Notes under the pieces: generated by a model | Databases searched by the model: none | Seen by the model: only the letters and a program-made list of their open reading frames with translations | Told to the model about the DNA's origin: nothing | Translations under genes and position numbers: made by a program | Shown: positions 19,659 through 31,024 of the stretch, piece by piece | How positions within the stretch are numbered: position 1 is the first letter of the stretch | Layout of the letters: every line of letters starts with the position of its first letter | Source: Sanghuangporus weigelae | Lineage: Eukaryota; Basidiomycota; Agaricomycetes; Hymenochaetales; Hymenochaetaceae | NCBI GenBank assembly: GCA_033182465.1 | Contig: CP137325.1 | Coordinates: 1,984,001 to 2,048,000 of the forward strand | Direction: 5' to 3' | Length of the DNA: 64,000 nucleotides

Positions 19659-20933
19659 TTCAAGACCATAGAATCCGAACCGTTTTTAAGTCCATTCAAA
19701 CCACTGTCCGAGATCACAGGTGGAGAACACCTAGTTGCATCTCCTGATCTCTTCTGGTTATAATCCTGAGCCACTTGTTTTGACGTCAGTCGAACAATAA
19801 TGGCGTGCATGTCAGGTCTTCTATCAGGCTCGTGCTTCCAACAATCAAGGCAAATATCCCAGATATCTCGAGTTTGATCCAAAGTTTGCGAAGTTCGGTA
19901 TTCAGATTGCTGAGGTAAAATTGGCATTTCGTGGCGTATTATGGCCGCCATGGACTGCGCGTCGGAAAGATCTGCATATGGCCTCTGCCTTGCAAATAGC
20001 TCCTAAAATTGTCATATCAGTAAATTTGTTCATCAAGGTGGATTTCCCAAATTTCTCACGAATACGGTCATGCCAAATGCCCAGACGTCACTAGATTTAG
20101 TATGGCCGACAGTTCGGGTTGAATACTCGAGGAGCTCGCAAGCAAGATAGCGTGATGTTCCTCTTATTCCGCGGCTGGGAATCACTATGCTTCGTGACGC
20201 ACTTGTTATGCGAGCGCATCCAAAATCGCACAGAAGAGCCTCACCGTCGGTCGATACCAGAACATTGTCCTACACGTGATGAATCAGAACGAAAAATGCC
20301 TTCAGCTCGTTATAGTTCACCGATTTAATGTCTGAGTGAACAATGCCTTGGTCATGTAAGTATGCAGGGCGACGAGCAATACCAACAATCTACTTGACTC
20401 ATCAGGAATTCGTAATAGTCTACAAAGGACATTCTGACCAGTCGTAATATGTCGCATTGCACATGTGCTCTCACATATGACCATGCTGATCCTCTATCCA
20501 TCCATTCCGAAATGAGAAGGGGATATCTATATTCGTTAGCAAAAGCATAACCGAGCAAAGGGAGAACATGGGGATGATCGAGCTTCGACCATACGGAAAT
20601 TTCTTTCTCAAAGAGCTGCAAAGACGAGTTTCTGTGAGAAACAGAACTATGAGAAAGCCAGTGCAGTCATATCACCGTTTTGATGTCTTCCTTCAGATAG
20701 AATCGCAGGCGCTTAATAGCGACCCTTGTCTTCCCGCGACCTGGAAGGTTGCAACGTCCTTTGAAAACATCACCATAGCCTCCGCCTCCGATGAAGTTCC
20801 TTTCCTTGAAGAGTACCAGCGAAGAGAGATCAAGGTGCTTTAACTGGCTGAGTATTTCAGGAACAATATTCTCTAACGGATTTGCATTTGACGCTCCATC
20901 ACTCGAGCCGGAGTCTGAGCTCGAATCGTCCAT
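19655..20933 (-). CDS. TKL-type protein kinase (kinase 1)
   Basis: Five exons give a compact kinase: exon 1 from ATG 20933 to about 20686, exon 2 after a CTTTGCAG acceptor, then exons with conserved phase-0 junctions. Features in order: acidic/Ser-rich N-terminus; Gly-rich loop GGGGYGDV; lysine strand VAIKRLRF; ISEWMDRGSAW hinge; catalytic loop VHSDIKSDN, which keeps Asp and Asn but has Ser where Arg is usual; DFG as CDFGCAR; activation segment GIRGTSRYLACE; SSDVWAFGM; ELFARQRPYAD; and CWKHEPDRRPDM. The overall look is that of the lineage-expanded TKL kinases of Agaricomycetes. All key residues for ATP and metal binding are present, so it is probably active. It is paralogous to the kinase domain of the gene at 22708-26501, with the same intron positions. 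Its TGA overlaps the ATG of the Tup1-like frame. Confidence 0.85.
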
Positions 20934-20962
20934 TGGAAGTTAGATGGATATCATATGCCTTG

Positions 20963-21523
20963 CTAGTAGCGCAAATACGAGAGTAGCACGAAATCAGAGT
21001 TGACCAACGACGTGGTGGAATGGGAAAGGCATATACGAGTTTCATGCTTAGCTATCATATTACGTAAGTTAGAGTTGACGTAATTGATTGATAAAGACTT
21101 GCTAAACTTAACCTTGGTCGACCAGCAGTGATGAAGAACGTTAATGACATAATTCCTAATCAGGATCAGGAGGGTGGAGAGCGTTTGCTGCGGGGTATTT
21201 CGAATGTCTATCGATCGCCTCTTCGTATGATCCGTAGTCTGAAATTGCCCTCGCAAGTAAAAAAGTAACGACATGTTTATCGGACTGCAGCGGCTTTGGA
21301 GTCGAAGGGATCGTAGGAAAGATGAAAAAGACATGCTGACAAGAAGAGCCGAAGCAGATGTGGGTCGTATTTCTTTCTTGCTATTTCTCGTCGCTAAGTA
21401 ATCGTTCAGAAACATGAATATGGGTTTGGGTACACAGCTGCTCCTGGAATCCGAATCGGCAATGTAGGTTCCCATTACAAGCGTCACCAGAACAAGGGCA
21501 CAGGTTGTGAATGTTTCCAACAT
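20963..21523 (-). CDS. Possible small secreted or membrane protein, unrecognised
   Basis: This 186-codon frame starts at a true ATG (21523). The N-terminus MLETFTTCALVLVTLVMGTY looks like a signal peptide or membrane anchor; the rest has no motif I know. It lies just upstream of kinase 1 and touches the start of the opposite-strand gene at 21526. The frame could equally be chance in a region with little else. Confidence 0.25.
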   Translation of the reverse strand: MLETFTTCALVLVTLVMGTYIADSDSRSSCVPKPIFMFLNDYLATRNSKKEIRPTSASALLVSMSFSSFLRSLRLQSRCSPINMSLLFYLRGQFQTTDHTKRRSIDIRNTPQQTLSTLLILIRNYVINVLHHCWSTKVKFSKSLSINYVNSNLRNMIAKHETRICLSHSTTSLVNSDFVLLSYLRY

Positions 21524-21525
21524 AG

Positions 21526-22119
21526 TCTCAGAGACGCAGAGCTCCTGCGCCTGCAGCTAGGCCCAATCCACCTCCTCAGCCTGACCCGGCTGCTACGAGA
21601 CCAGCTGTCCCTGTGATACCAGTCCATGTTAGTAGGAATCGTTATGTATCTGACTATAACAAACTTGCGATTGTAGAACGCTCCAGAGGTAGTACCTCTA
21701 GTAGTACCATCGTCAGTTCTCGACGAGATATTGCAACAATTACGAGCAAGTTGTCGCCAATCCAGTATCATTCTATCACCAGAAGCACTTACACGGAACG
21801 TCCCCAGGAAAGTCGTCGAGCTCAATCAGCACTGCTTGACCAACAACGAGAGACCATACGCCACCTGAGGAACCTTGATGAATGGATGAGTCGAAGTGTG
21901 CGTGAGCGGGAAGATGATCTACAGCGACTTGCTTCCAACATCGAAGCTCTGGGTAACGAACTTCGAGATGAGCTCGGACGTCGCGGCTTTACAACACCTG
22001 GTCTGTTCTTATAACGAAAATACGAATGTCTCGAAATTGACACTGTTTTAGTTACGCAGAGACCTTTTCAAACGGCATCCGGTCAACCACGTCGACGCGC
22101 AACCAGAAGGAGAGCTTAG
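21526..22119 (+). CDS. Unrecognised Arg/Ser-rich coiled-coil protein (5' end not found)
   Basis: An open stretch starts after a CATAG acceptor (exon from 21526) and runs through a Pro-rich segment (NPPPQPDPAAT), a Ser/Arg-rich middle and a predicted coiled coil (HLRNLDEWMSRSVRERED to ALGNELRDELGRRG). An intron with donor GTCTGT (22001) and acceptor TTTTAG (22051) joins in frame to a basic C-terminus ending RRRAT-RRRA at TAG 22117-22119. The upstream exon was not located, so the true start is unknown. No family is recognised. It lies between the two paralogous kinases on the opposite strand. Confidence 0.4.
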
Positions 22120-22707
22120 CATTCTAGTCTCCATAGCAGAATACCACTCAACCATTTCATTGCTTCTCAAAAAAAGGTTGGAGATGGCTGCGCCACAGAT
22201 ATGTAAGGTACGTGGACTTCATGTCCAAAAGTAAACATTGTGTGTCGTGGTTGAATGTCACATCGAAATGCTCAGCTCAGTCTGCGCCATTCCACACTAA
22301 TCCGGGACTGAGTTACACAGTGATACTGAAACGAAAAAAATGACAGAAATATGGTTATACTAGTTAAACAACGTAGCCGGGAAAAGCGGTACAAAGTGTA
22401 TTGCGAATCCAAAAATGTCATCATAGCCAACTATAATGCGATGAAATGACTGAGCACAGCGAGAGCAAGGCAAAGCAGATACAAGAATACGCCACAAATA
22501 AAAATATAAGAAGTAGATAGACACATCAACCAAAGGACTTGAGAGCAACAATGAAAATAATCTAACAGTGCGCGGCACTAGCACCGCAGGACTTTGTTTA
22601 CTCGTCATCGGAAAAATATCTATCTCCCGCCACTTCCATCCACGTAAAAAAATAAAAATCCGAACATCATGCTCCCATCTAAGGTCATAATGCAATTGAT
22701 GTTAAAG
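22120..22707. other. Interval downstream of kinase 2
   Basis: A rather AT-rich stretch between the convergent coiled-coil gene and kinase 2. A minus-strand frame at 22360-22695 has no support beyond being open. Confidence 0.4.
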
Positions 22708-25700
22708 TTAGGCCGGCACTTGCGTTGTGTCTATATGACAGATCCGCCTTAGGTCGTCGAGAACCGATTGCATTGAGGGACGTTCTGTCGCATCATGCTT
22801 CCAGCAGTCATTGCAGAGACTCTTGATGCCATCCAAGGCACTAGATTCAATGCTTGAAACGAATGTGGACGGGAACTGAGGTAATGCACGTTTCATAATG
22901 GCATACACCACTTGCGTATCGAGTAGGTTGGCATAGGGACGCTCGTGCGTAAAGAGCTCCTTCAACAGAAAATCAGTGGTCTGAGCGACTTTCGTAGGTG
23001 AACTGTACGCACAAACGCCGTCATCCCGAATGCCCACACATCCGTCTTTGTTGTATGGCTTCCGGAGACTTCCCCGCCTAAGTCCGGAGCCACAACAAGT
23101 TCATAAGCAAGGTATCGAGATGTTCCTTTGACACTTGAGGTTAATCTTGCATAACTTCGACTAGAGTCGACCATGCGCGAACACCCGAAGTCACATATGA
23201 GAGCATTGCCGAGGTCCGAGACCATGATATTATCCTAGATAATTTCTAGCGAACAATGTTCGAACAGCGAATAGAGATGACCATACCGATTTGATATCCG
23301 AGTGCACAATACTTAGCGAGTGAAGATACGTAAGGCCGCTGGCGATCCCAATTACCTGGAGAGGTCTTAGGCTATTGAACGTACACTCAGGCGAAGCAGA
23401 AATGAAGAACGTACAAGGTCCATTACGTTACATGAGGGATTCCTGGTAACATACTCCCAAGCAGACCCGTTTTCCATCCATTCCGAGATCATGAGCGGGA
23501 ATCTAGTTGAATCGTCGACTGCAAATCCGAGGAGGGGGAGAATATTAGGGTGCTTTAGTTTCGACCAGACATATATTTCTCTTTCGAAAAGCTGCAAAAA
23601 ACAAGTCGGAATCTAATCCAGTATCAGACAAGTTAAACTACCTACGGTCTTTATGTCCTTTTTCCACCAGAAACGCAACCGCTTGATCGCTATTTTTACC
23701 TTTCTCTTTCCCGAGACCGCGCAGTTGCCTATCGAAACGTCGCCATATGTGCCACCGCCGACGATTCTGGTATCCTTGAAAACGATGGAATGAGAAAGAT
23801 CGAGATGAGCTAGTTCAGCAAGTATTTCGGGTGCAACTGCCGTTAGTGGATTGGAATCCTCTCTCGGTGGGCCCTCAAGTGGTTCATCAGTGCGGAATCC
23901 TTCATCCTTCGGTTCGTCGCCAGAAAGTTCTTGTTCAAGGGCCCTTTGACCATCCTCGGATGACTCTTCTTTCCTATGCTCAAGCACACCTTCCGCATCC
24001 AGCTCTACAGTCTGCTCATCGTCAACTGCTCGGTCCTCATTCAGTGCGGGGTCGCGCATCTTAATGCTATCGGCCCTATACAATGTATGTGCTGTAGCTT
24101 GTGTTGGCGGCTGATGCGTATTACTCGCAGTAATCGGTGCCTCCCGGCGCTGCTCAGCGAGCCTCCATTCCTCTCCCCTTCTCTTCTCTTCTCTGCCTTT
24201 CTGTTCTTCTGCAAGCTCCTGAGTCCTGCGCTTGAGTTCTTCTACTTTCATATTGAGCTCCTCGTGTTTACGGCGCCGCGCATTGATCTCATGCTCCCTT
24301 TCCTTCTCAAGCAAATTCTGCTGCGCCTCTGCGGTCGCCTCCTTCTTCAGCGCCCCCTCTTGCCACATCCGTTCAACAATCACACCCTCCAGACGACGAG
24401 GCTTCCGCTCTATCTCCTGCGTATGCCCACCTAGCTCATCTTCTTTCGCTGCAAGTTCGTCTTCCATGTGCCTCCGCATTTCCTCTTCTCGCTGGCGCTG
24501 CTGCACGGGCAAGCTCTTCTGTTTCTCAGATTCAGCTACTTGAGCTAGCGTCGCAGCTTTCAACAGTACTTTGCGCTGGAGCTTGAAGACGAGAGGTTCT
24601 TCCCTTTGACGCGCCATTTCTTCCTCCTTCAACGCATCCTCTCCCTTTCGAAGCTGTTCTTCTTTCCGGTATTGATCTGTACGACTCTCGGCTTCGTTCA
24701 CGGACCTGAATTCTTCCCTGGTGCGCTGCTCTTCGAGCTCAAGCTTTCTCTGCTCCTCGAGCAAATATCGCTCCTCCATCAACGCTGCCTCCTTCCTGAG
24801 AAGTTCCAACTGGCGAGTTTGCTCAGGATTCGCAGGCTCACCGTTCTCCAGTTCTCGTCTCCGCTCCGTTTCCCTCCGCCTCCACTCCTCTTCTTGCCTC
24901 CATCTCCGCTCCTTTTCGCGATGCTCTTGGTGTCGGAGTTCTTCCTTTCTGTAGAACGCCAGAGTCTCTTCTTGTCGTTGAAGCTCCTGGCGCTCTTCCT
25001 CTTGAAGTCGAGCTTCCTTCTCTTGTTGGTCCGCGATACGCTCGGTTTCTATAATTTCTTCCTCCTTGAGATGTTTCTCTCCAGGTCCTAACTGTCTCTG
25101 CTCCCCGGGAAAATACCGCAATTCCTCTCTGCGTGGCTCCAACTCGCGAGTCTGTCCAGAAATCACGTCTTCTCTTTCTTCGAACTCTCCTTTTCTTTTC
25201 CGCTCTGCTTCCAGCCTCTCCTCGTAAAGCCTGCGGTACCGAAGCTCCTCTTCCCGTTTACGAAGAGCCATGTCCTCCTCCCGTCGCTGCGTCTCTAGCG
25301 CCTTCTGAGTCAGCACCTTGCCTACTCTTTGAAGTTGTTTCCGACGTTGTTCTGCGAGTCTCTCCGCCTCCTCTTTGATTCTAAGTTCCTCTTCCATAAT
25401 TCGCCGCTCTTTGAGTCCATGTGTTCTCCGTTCCTCAAGAAAATACTGCCACTCCCTCCTGATCGGCTCCAATGGACGGCTCTGTCCACCGACAGTGGTA
25501 GCTTCAAGTCCCCGTAGGGAATGGTTTTTCTCCGACCAGCCCTCGTCGTCACTTCTACCCCTCACGAGCTCTCGTAAGTCCGTTTCGGGGATACGTTGAG
25601 GATTTAAGAGTTCCGTTTCTCGGGTACGTTGAGTAGATTCGGGTAGATCATGGTCAATGGAGACGCCCCTCTGCTGCTCAACATTTCGCTCTAGCCGTCT

Positions 25701-26501
25701 GGCGGATAGCCGGCCTTTTTCAGACACGCGCTCATCTTCCGGCGTTATGTGACCGGATGAAACGTTAGGCGAGATGGAAAGGGATGAAGGATATTGCTTA
25801 GCATCTTCATCATCGTCCGTGAAGTTCCTAGTGCCATCTTCATCGTTATCCGTCACGGGTTCTGACCCACGAAGTCTCCTCTCCCAATCCTGAACATCGA
25901 GTTCTCCAGTCTGCGGGACATCCTTCAGCAACAGTCCAAGACGATCGTCTTCCTCTCCAGCCAAACACTGCGGTAGCCATCTTTCCACTACTTGCTGAGG
26001 TCTTCCCAAATGCTCTGTATGTCCGTCGCTGCGCTGTTGCTCGCTGAAAAAGTTTCTCTCCACGGATTCTTGGTCTGTCTGCAATTGAGATGTCGAGGAT
26101 CGTTGACGCGAATTACGCGCATTGGGGTGCCAGGAAGACGTGTCTTTAGTATACGAAACGTGTCCTTTCTGCCGTTCTTCCTGCTCCCACGGGAGCCATC
26201 GCTGATGTGGAGTAGACTGTGTAGACGTGTCTTGAGTATACGAAACGTGTCCTTTCTGCCGCTCTTCCTGCTCCCACGGGAGCCATCGCTGATATGGAGT
26301 AGACTGTGTCTGCCTTCGCTCTGGGAACGATGGCGTCGATGGCGTCGTAGGCCACGAATTCGCTGATGAAGATGGAAGCGTCTTTCTGCTCGTCCTGCTC
26401 CTTCCTTCATCCGAATCAGACGCATCGGAAGAGGTGCTAGGAGAAGCTGGCACGTTGCGAGATCTTCGGCGAACTTCTGCACGAGAATATCCCTGACCCA
26501 T
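22708..26501 (-). CDS. Giant coiled-coil TKL-type protein kinase (kinase 2), possibly myristoylated
   Basis: The first exon (26501-23646, 952 codons) encodes, from MGQGYS, a Ser/Arg-rich region with two 29-residue tandem repeats. A very long Glu/Arg/Gln-rich coiled coil follows (about residues 300-830, runs such as EERRTHGLKERRIMEEELR). The kinase N-lobe has VGGGTYGDV and IAIKRLRFW. Four further exons complete the kinase: ISEWMENGSAWEYV, HSDIKSDN catalytic loop, CDFGCSRM, VKGTSRYLAYE, TKTDVWAFGM, CWKHDATERPSM, ending RICHIDTTQVPA at 22708. Intron places match kinase 1, so the two arose by duplication. G2 and S6 fit the N-myristoylation pattern MGxxxS, which would anchor the protein to membranes (inference). 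ATP-, metal- and catalytic-loop residues are present. The coiled coil probably drives oligomerisation; no partner can be named. Confidence 0.85.
26149..26322 (-). repeat. Two 87 bp tandem repeats inside the kinase 2 gene
   Basis: Two adjacent copies with a period of 87 bp encode a 29-residue unit containing QRWLPWEQEERQKGHVSYT. The copies differ at only a few bases (for example TPYQ versus TPHQ), so the duplication is recent. The period is a multiple of three and keeps the frame. Confidence 0.85.
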
Positions 26502-26895
26502 CTTCGACTTCCAAGGCGTTATGTCGGATCCTGGTTCAAAGGTATTTGGTTACTCCGTTGGTACGAAGAGCTAGCACTTACAGGTGATCTCACGGGTATA
26601 GCAAGGCTCTCCAGAATTTAAGGAACACAAGACGTTCTACTTAATTCCACAAGAGAAAGGAGTAGTGAATATGTATCAACTGGTAAGGAATACGAGCTCA
26701 GAGCCTCAGATCCACGGACTTGAAGCAGTATGTAGAGTGACCCGTCTCAGAAGACAGAACTAAGTAAAAACGTGAGAACATCGATATCATTCATCATTCA
26801 ATTCTTGGATCGGTGGGTGGCGGTAATTCTCAGTTCCATGCGGCAGTGATGGCACTGGATTTCGCAAATTATTACATAATATTCCCAATAGCTTG
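26502..26895. other. Region upstream of kinase 2
   Basis: There is no coding signal. It should contain the kinase 2 promoter and 5' leader. No TATA box close to the ATG was seen. Confidence 0.4.
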
Positions 26896-27983
26896 TTACA
26901 GCCGTTTTCAAAATACCTGAGAAACACGTGATTGTATCACTTTTTTTGTCACAAGAGCCTCAAAACACAAAATAAATCATATCTCGCCCAAAACTTGACA
27001 GTTTCACATCATCTAAGTTGCTAAATTCATGTTTTCGAAAGGGCTTTTATTTTGAAACAAAGATATTGAAAATAGAGCAAAAAATGACCTTGAAATGGCG
27101 AAAATACTGTTTTTTGCATCCTCTTTGCATGTGCATTTTTTTCTGTGCTCCCTGCTGGTCCAGCACCTCCCCAAGTCTGTCCAAAATGATAATATGATTA
27201 TATTATGAATTTACAGACTGAATTTGAGTTGAATTGTGTGCTAGAATGTGCTGCTTTGAGGCATGTCTGAATCACTCAAAACTCATCACTTCCCCCAGCC
27301 TCCCAAACATCAGGAAAAAATCTTACAGGCCAGATTCATACATGTAAATTCATTTTAGATGTAATAGACTAGGTTTGTATACTAGCTAGGGGCTCACCAT
27401 CCACTGGTGAGCTGGGGAGATGCTGTCTAGAATGATGTATACAATCAGAACCTCTTGCTCAGTCCAACTCACCAGTGGATGGTGAGCCCCTAGCTAGTAT
27501 ACAAACCTAGTCTATTACATCTAAAATGAATTTACATGTATGAATCTGGCCTGTAAGATTTTTTCCTGATGTTTGGGAGGCTGGGGGAAGTGATGAGTTT
27601 TGAGTGATTCAGACATGCCTCAAAGCAGCACATTCTAGCACACAATTCAACTCAAATTCAGTCTGTAAATTCATAATATAATCATATTATCATTTTGGAC
27701 AGACTTGGGGAGGTGCTGGACCAGCAGGGAGCACAGAAAAAAATGCACATGCAAAGAGGATGCAAAAAACAGTATTTTCGCCATTTCAAGGTCATTTTTT
27801 GCTCTATTTTCAATATCTTTGTTTCAAAATAAAAGCCCTTTCGAAAACATGAATTTAGCAACTTAGATGATGTGAAACTGTCAAGTTTTGGGCGAGATAT
27901 GATTTATTTTGTGTTTTGAGGCTCTTGTGACAAAAAAAGTGATACAATCACGTGTTTCTCAGGTATTTTGAAAACGGCTGTAA
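26896..27983. repeat. Foldback element: 516 bp identical inverted arms, 56 bp loop
   Basis: Arms at 26896-27411 and 27468-27983 are exact reverse complements; I compared them line by line and found no mismatch or gap. The loop is 27412-27467. The outer ends read TTACAGCCG and CGGCTGTAA, and the inner tips are themselves small palindromes (CTCACCATCCACTGGTGAG). It is AT-rich and codes for nothing obvious. A direct target duplication is not clear (a short AGCT occurs on both sides). It resembles a foldback or MITE-like non-autonomous DNA transposon; transcribed, it would make a very long perfect hairpin RNA. Confidence 0.9.
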
Positions 27984-28612
27984 GCTAAGTACGCTCACCC
28001 GTTGCACATCTCTCATCCATGTCATGTATTCAGATATTCACATCAAAGTAAATCTGCACCCAATGTTGCTGAACCTCGGACAGACGGCTTTGTTAGTTCT
28101 TCCTGGATTGAAGTCTATTCCATATTCTCGCCCAAATACCGACCTCAACCCGAGTCATGTCGTCCAAGTTACGGTTGAGCCTTACGACTGCGTGTACGTG
28201 AAGTGATGACTCAATAGGTCCATATGCTGATACTCGTGCGTTAACATTGGTGGTTCATATGCGTAGAGAAGGGAGGCGATGGAGGAGAGCTGATGCAATC
28301 GCCGCGTATTTCCTGGTTCAGCATGAAGTGTCGGTGAGTGCTAGCAACATCTCTCATGATCATATTTTCTCAGAATGGCCTCTCCAGGAACTAATAATTT
28401 CGGTGCTCCGTGCACATCTCACAAACCCGCTAAGAACTCCGGTCAGATTCGTCCAAGAAGATGGTCCCGTACCGTATTGCCTCGTCGCAGACAGTCAGCC
28501 TTGGCCATTTGGGAAAACTCTCGGCCTTACATGGGGTGACGAACGACTCGTTCCTAGTGAACTGAAGTGGACATTCAAATTCTCAGCTATCAGTCTCAAT
28601 GAACCGACTTGA
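27984..28612 (+). pseudogene. Unrecognised gene fragment next to the foldback element
   Basis: Plus-strand frames give LHPMLLNLGQTALLVLPGLK to QVTVEPYDCV, then, after a short interruption with stops, TLVVHMRREGRRWRRADAIA, and after a plausible intron (GTGAGTGC to TTCTCAG, about 28332-28371) LQELIISVLRAHL to SAISLNEPT with a stop at 28612. The blocks look like one protein, but the first junction has no acceptable intron. The 5' end abuts the foldback element. Family unknown. It may be a broken gene into whose 5' part the element inserted. Confidence 0.35.
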
Positions 28613-29083
28613 ACTGTCTCCTGGACTCGACGAACACGCTTTTTTTGCACTCTGTAAAACGACTATTAGCCTGACGCGTCTATATTCCGATACTTGCCGG
28701 TTCCAAAGATTATTTTGAGAACTGGGTAAACTCATGACAGCATGTATCAAACAGGCAGAACTAATCGTGTTTTCGGGAGTACAGTATTTTCATTGTAATT
28801 CGTTCATTCTCAGTCTCGCATTCTCTAATTTTCAGGTGCCACCCATTGAAGCCTATGCAATGTGTAACGTTGTGTACTTTATTTTGGGCTGACATAATGT
28901 GGCGGTAAATTCAATTCGTGGTAGACTCGCTGGGCCGAAAACGATTTTTTTTTGTTGGCTGTTGGCAGTAGATATCTCACATACAATTGCTGACTCATAT
29001 ATTTCCAAATAAAGCGATGCTGATCCCACCCGAATGATCTAGCTCTCGGACTCGGTATGCTGCAATACTGAGCACCTGCCACC

Positions 29084-31024
29084 TTGTTCACCGCATCGCA
29101 ATCTGCAAAGGGTCCCAATCGTCTGATCCAAATACATCGCATGAAAGCACAAACTATTTCGCGTGTTGACTTTTTATCAGAACCGGGCGCAGGGCAAATC
29201 CGTCGTCCGCGATGCGATATCGCGCACCAAACAAACATCCTATCTGGAGGATCAACCCAAGAGAAAGATGAGACTAATATTGATCATTGCATGAATTCTT
29301 GCAACAAGGTTCTCGATCTCCTGTACGACAATAATATAAAATGGTTTGCTTCCGTAAACCCTCGTCACTTCTACGGAAACAACGGCTTCATCCACGTAAG
29401 AGATACCTTCTCACTCAAGAGATTAGTCTGACTTAGGGCATACGAGCTGTTCACGCAGGTTCGCCGAACTTGCAAGGTAGAAATAGGTCTGCGTAATGCA
29501 GAAGCGGAAGAAAGATACGAGCCAACAGGACCATTTTGGGTTAATCTCATGATCAATCTGGAGGCTCGAAGCGTCGAAAACATTAACACGGGGAGCACCG
29601 GCTTAGATCACTGCGGTACAGCTTGCCACGTTCTGAATCAGCTACCATATAAGCTATATCGACGGTACGCCAGCTCGACATCCATCATACTTACAAATCT
29701 GATTCGCTATTTCAGTATCAGAGGTGTCATTCGTTCCAATGACCTCAAATTTACAAAGGATGCCCATAGGACTGTTTTTCTCATCATCATCGAGTCTGAA
29801 GAGCTGAGGCACGCAACTCGGCAGACAACCAGTCCATTTGCCATTCTGTGGAATACCTTGGCTCCAGGAGGTTTAACGAAGACTTGTGCCTATATCTATC
29901 ATGACAAAGTAGCACACATTATTACTGTGGGAAGTCCAGTCGAACGAGGTGCTCGTGTTCATGGAGATACAGTCTTATGCCCGCTTGGACAAGATCGTAA
30001 GGGAATGCTGCTATCGAAGGCTACTTGGAACGCAGACTGGTATAAATTGCAGTGGAACGTATTCGACCACGAGCGAAGTGGAATAGAAAGCGCCATTCCA
30101 GTAGCGAAAAAAGTAATCCCTGAGGGTCCTTCGCCATGCATCTACCTTGAAGCGATAGACAGAACTCTCTACAGGAATGCGTCTTGGAGACGTACGGGCA
30201 TCGCTGAGCGACTCCTCGATGACACTGATAGGGTGTCGCGCCTTGTATTACTTGACCTGCTCTACACCCATTTGCATATGGTCAAAGATGAGAGAATTTT
30301 CCGTCAGTGCTTTCGGCATATCTTCGAAGGTCAGCAATTATGAAAAGAAAGTATCAGATGTCTGACATATCGCTATTCAGCTCATTATCGAGTATACGAC
30401 GCAACGGGAATTCTTCACCGGGATATTAGTATCGACAATTTGATGGTTCGCATGAGGCACGACGGATCGAAGCAAGGTGTTCTAGTAGATTGGGACCTTG
30501 CCAGTAGGGTGACCGACGAGCAGGGCCACACAGGCACGCGAACTGGAACCCGAGCTTTCATGGCATACGAACTTTTCTCAGAAAACGTTTCAAAGCATAT
30601 ACTACGCTTCGATTGGGAGTCGTTCCTCTATCACCTTATGTGGGCTGTCTTCGTGATGATCGATGAAGACTACAGGACTACGGAGACAAAAAGGATCAAG
30701 GACGAAACTAATGAAAAGCCAGATACGCTGGGATCCTCGATGGTACGATGGCCTAAACTGAACGATGAAGAGCTTCGTCTGGCCAAGGCACTTGCCATAT
30801 CGACGAAGGGCAAATATATGTATTCTAGAAGCGTGCACAAATTTCACTCCACATTCTCGACATGGATCAATCCAATCTGGGAACTTTTCATACGAGGCGA
30901 TGAGGCGCGAATGAAAGGCGATCCTACCTTCGACTACGAAACCCTCGGGAATCGATTGACGTACACAGGCCTTCACGACATATTGGATCGTGAATCCAGT
31001 CAGTCAATCACGGAGCGTCGTTGA
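29084..31024 (+). CDS. FunK1-like protein kinase, copy A
   Basis: This is a fungal-type kinase (FunK1 family) gene with an N-terminal exon (about 29084-29400, including HFYGNNG), a large exon from about 29458 to the GTCAGC donor near 30331, and a last exon from the TATTCAG acceptor near 30379 to TGA at 31024. The C-lobe is diagnostic: TGILHRDISIDNLMV catalytic loop, VDWDLAS in place of DFG, TRTGTRAFMAYELF, and FDWESFLYHLMW. The N-lobe is divergent and I could not identify a Gly-rich loop or a sure VAIK lysine, so activity is uncertain. Relative to copy C it lacks about 19 codons after GTA (near 29620) without a frame change. It is convergent with the small gene at 32550-32972. It is the best preserved of the three copies. 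Confidence 0.65.

Noticed and set aside
22360-22695. 111-codon minus-strand frame beyond kinase 2
   Set aside because: Composition is aromatic and basic without any motif and the region is AT-rich; likely chance.
23831-25091. Plus-strand open frames of 77-161 codons opposite the kinase 2 coiled coil
   Set aside because: Leu/Ser/Phe-rich readings are the expected complement of Glu/Arg-rich codons; they lack gene structure.
26896-27983. CRISPR-like or rRNA/tRNA origin for the strong repeat structure
   Set aside because: There are only two arms in inverted orientation, no spacers and no conserved RNA sequence; a eukaryotic foldback element explains it.
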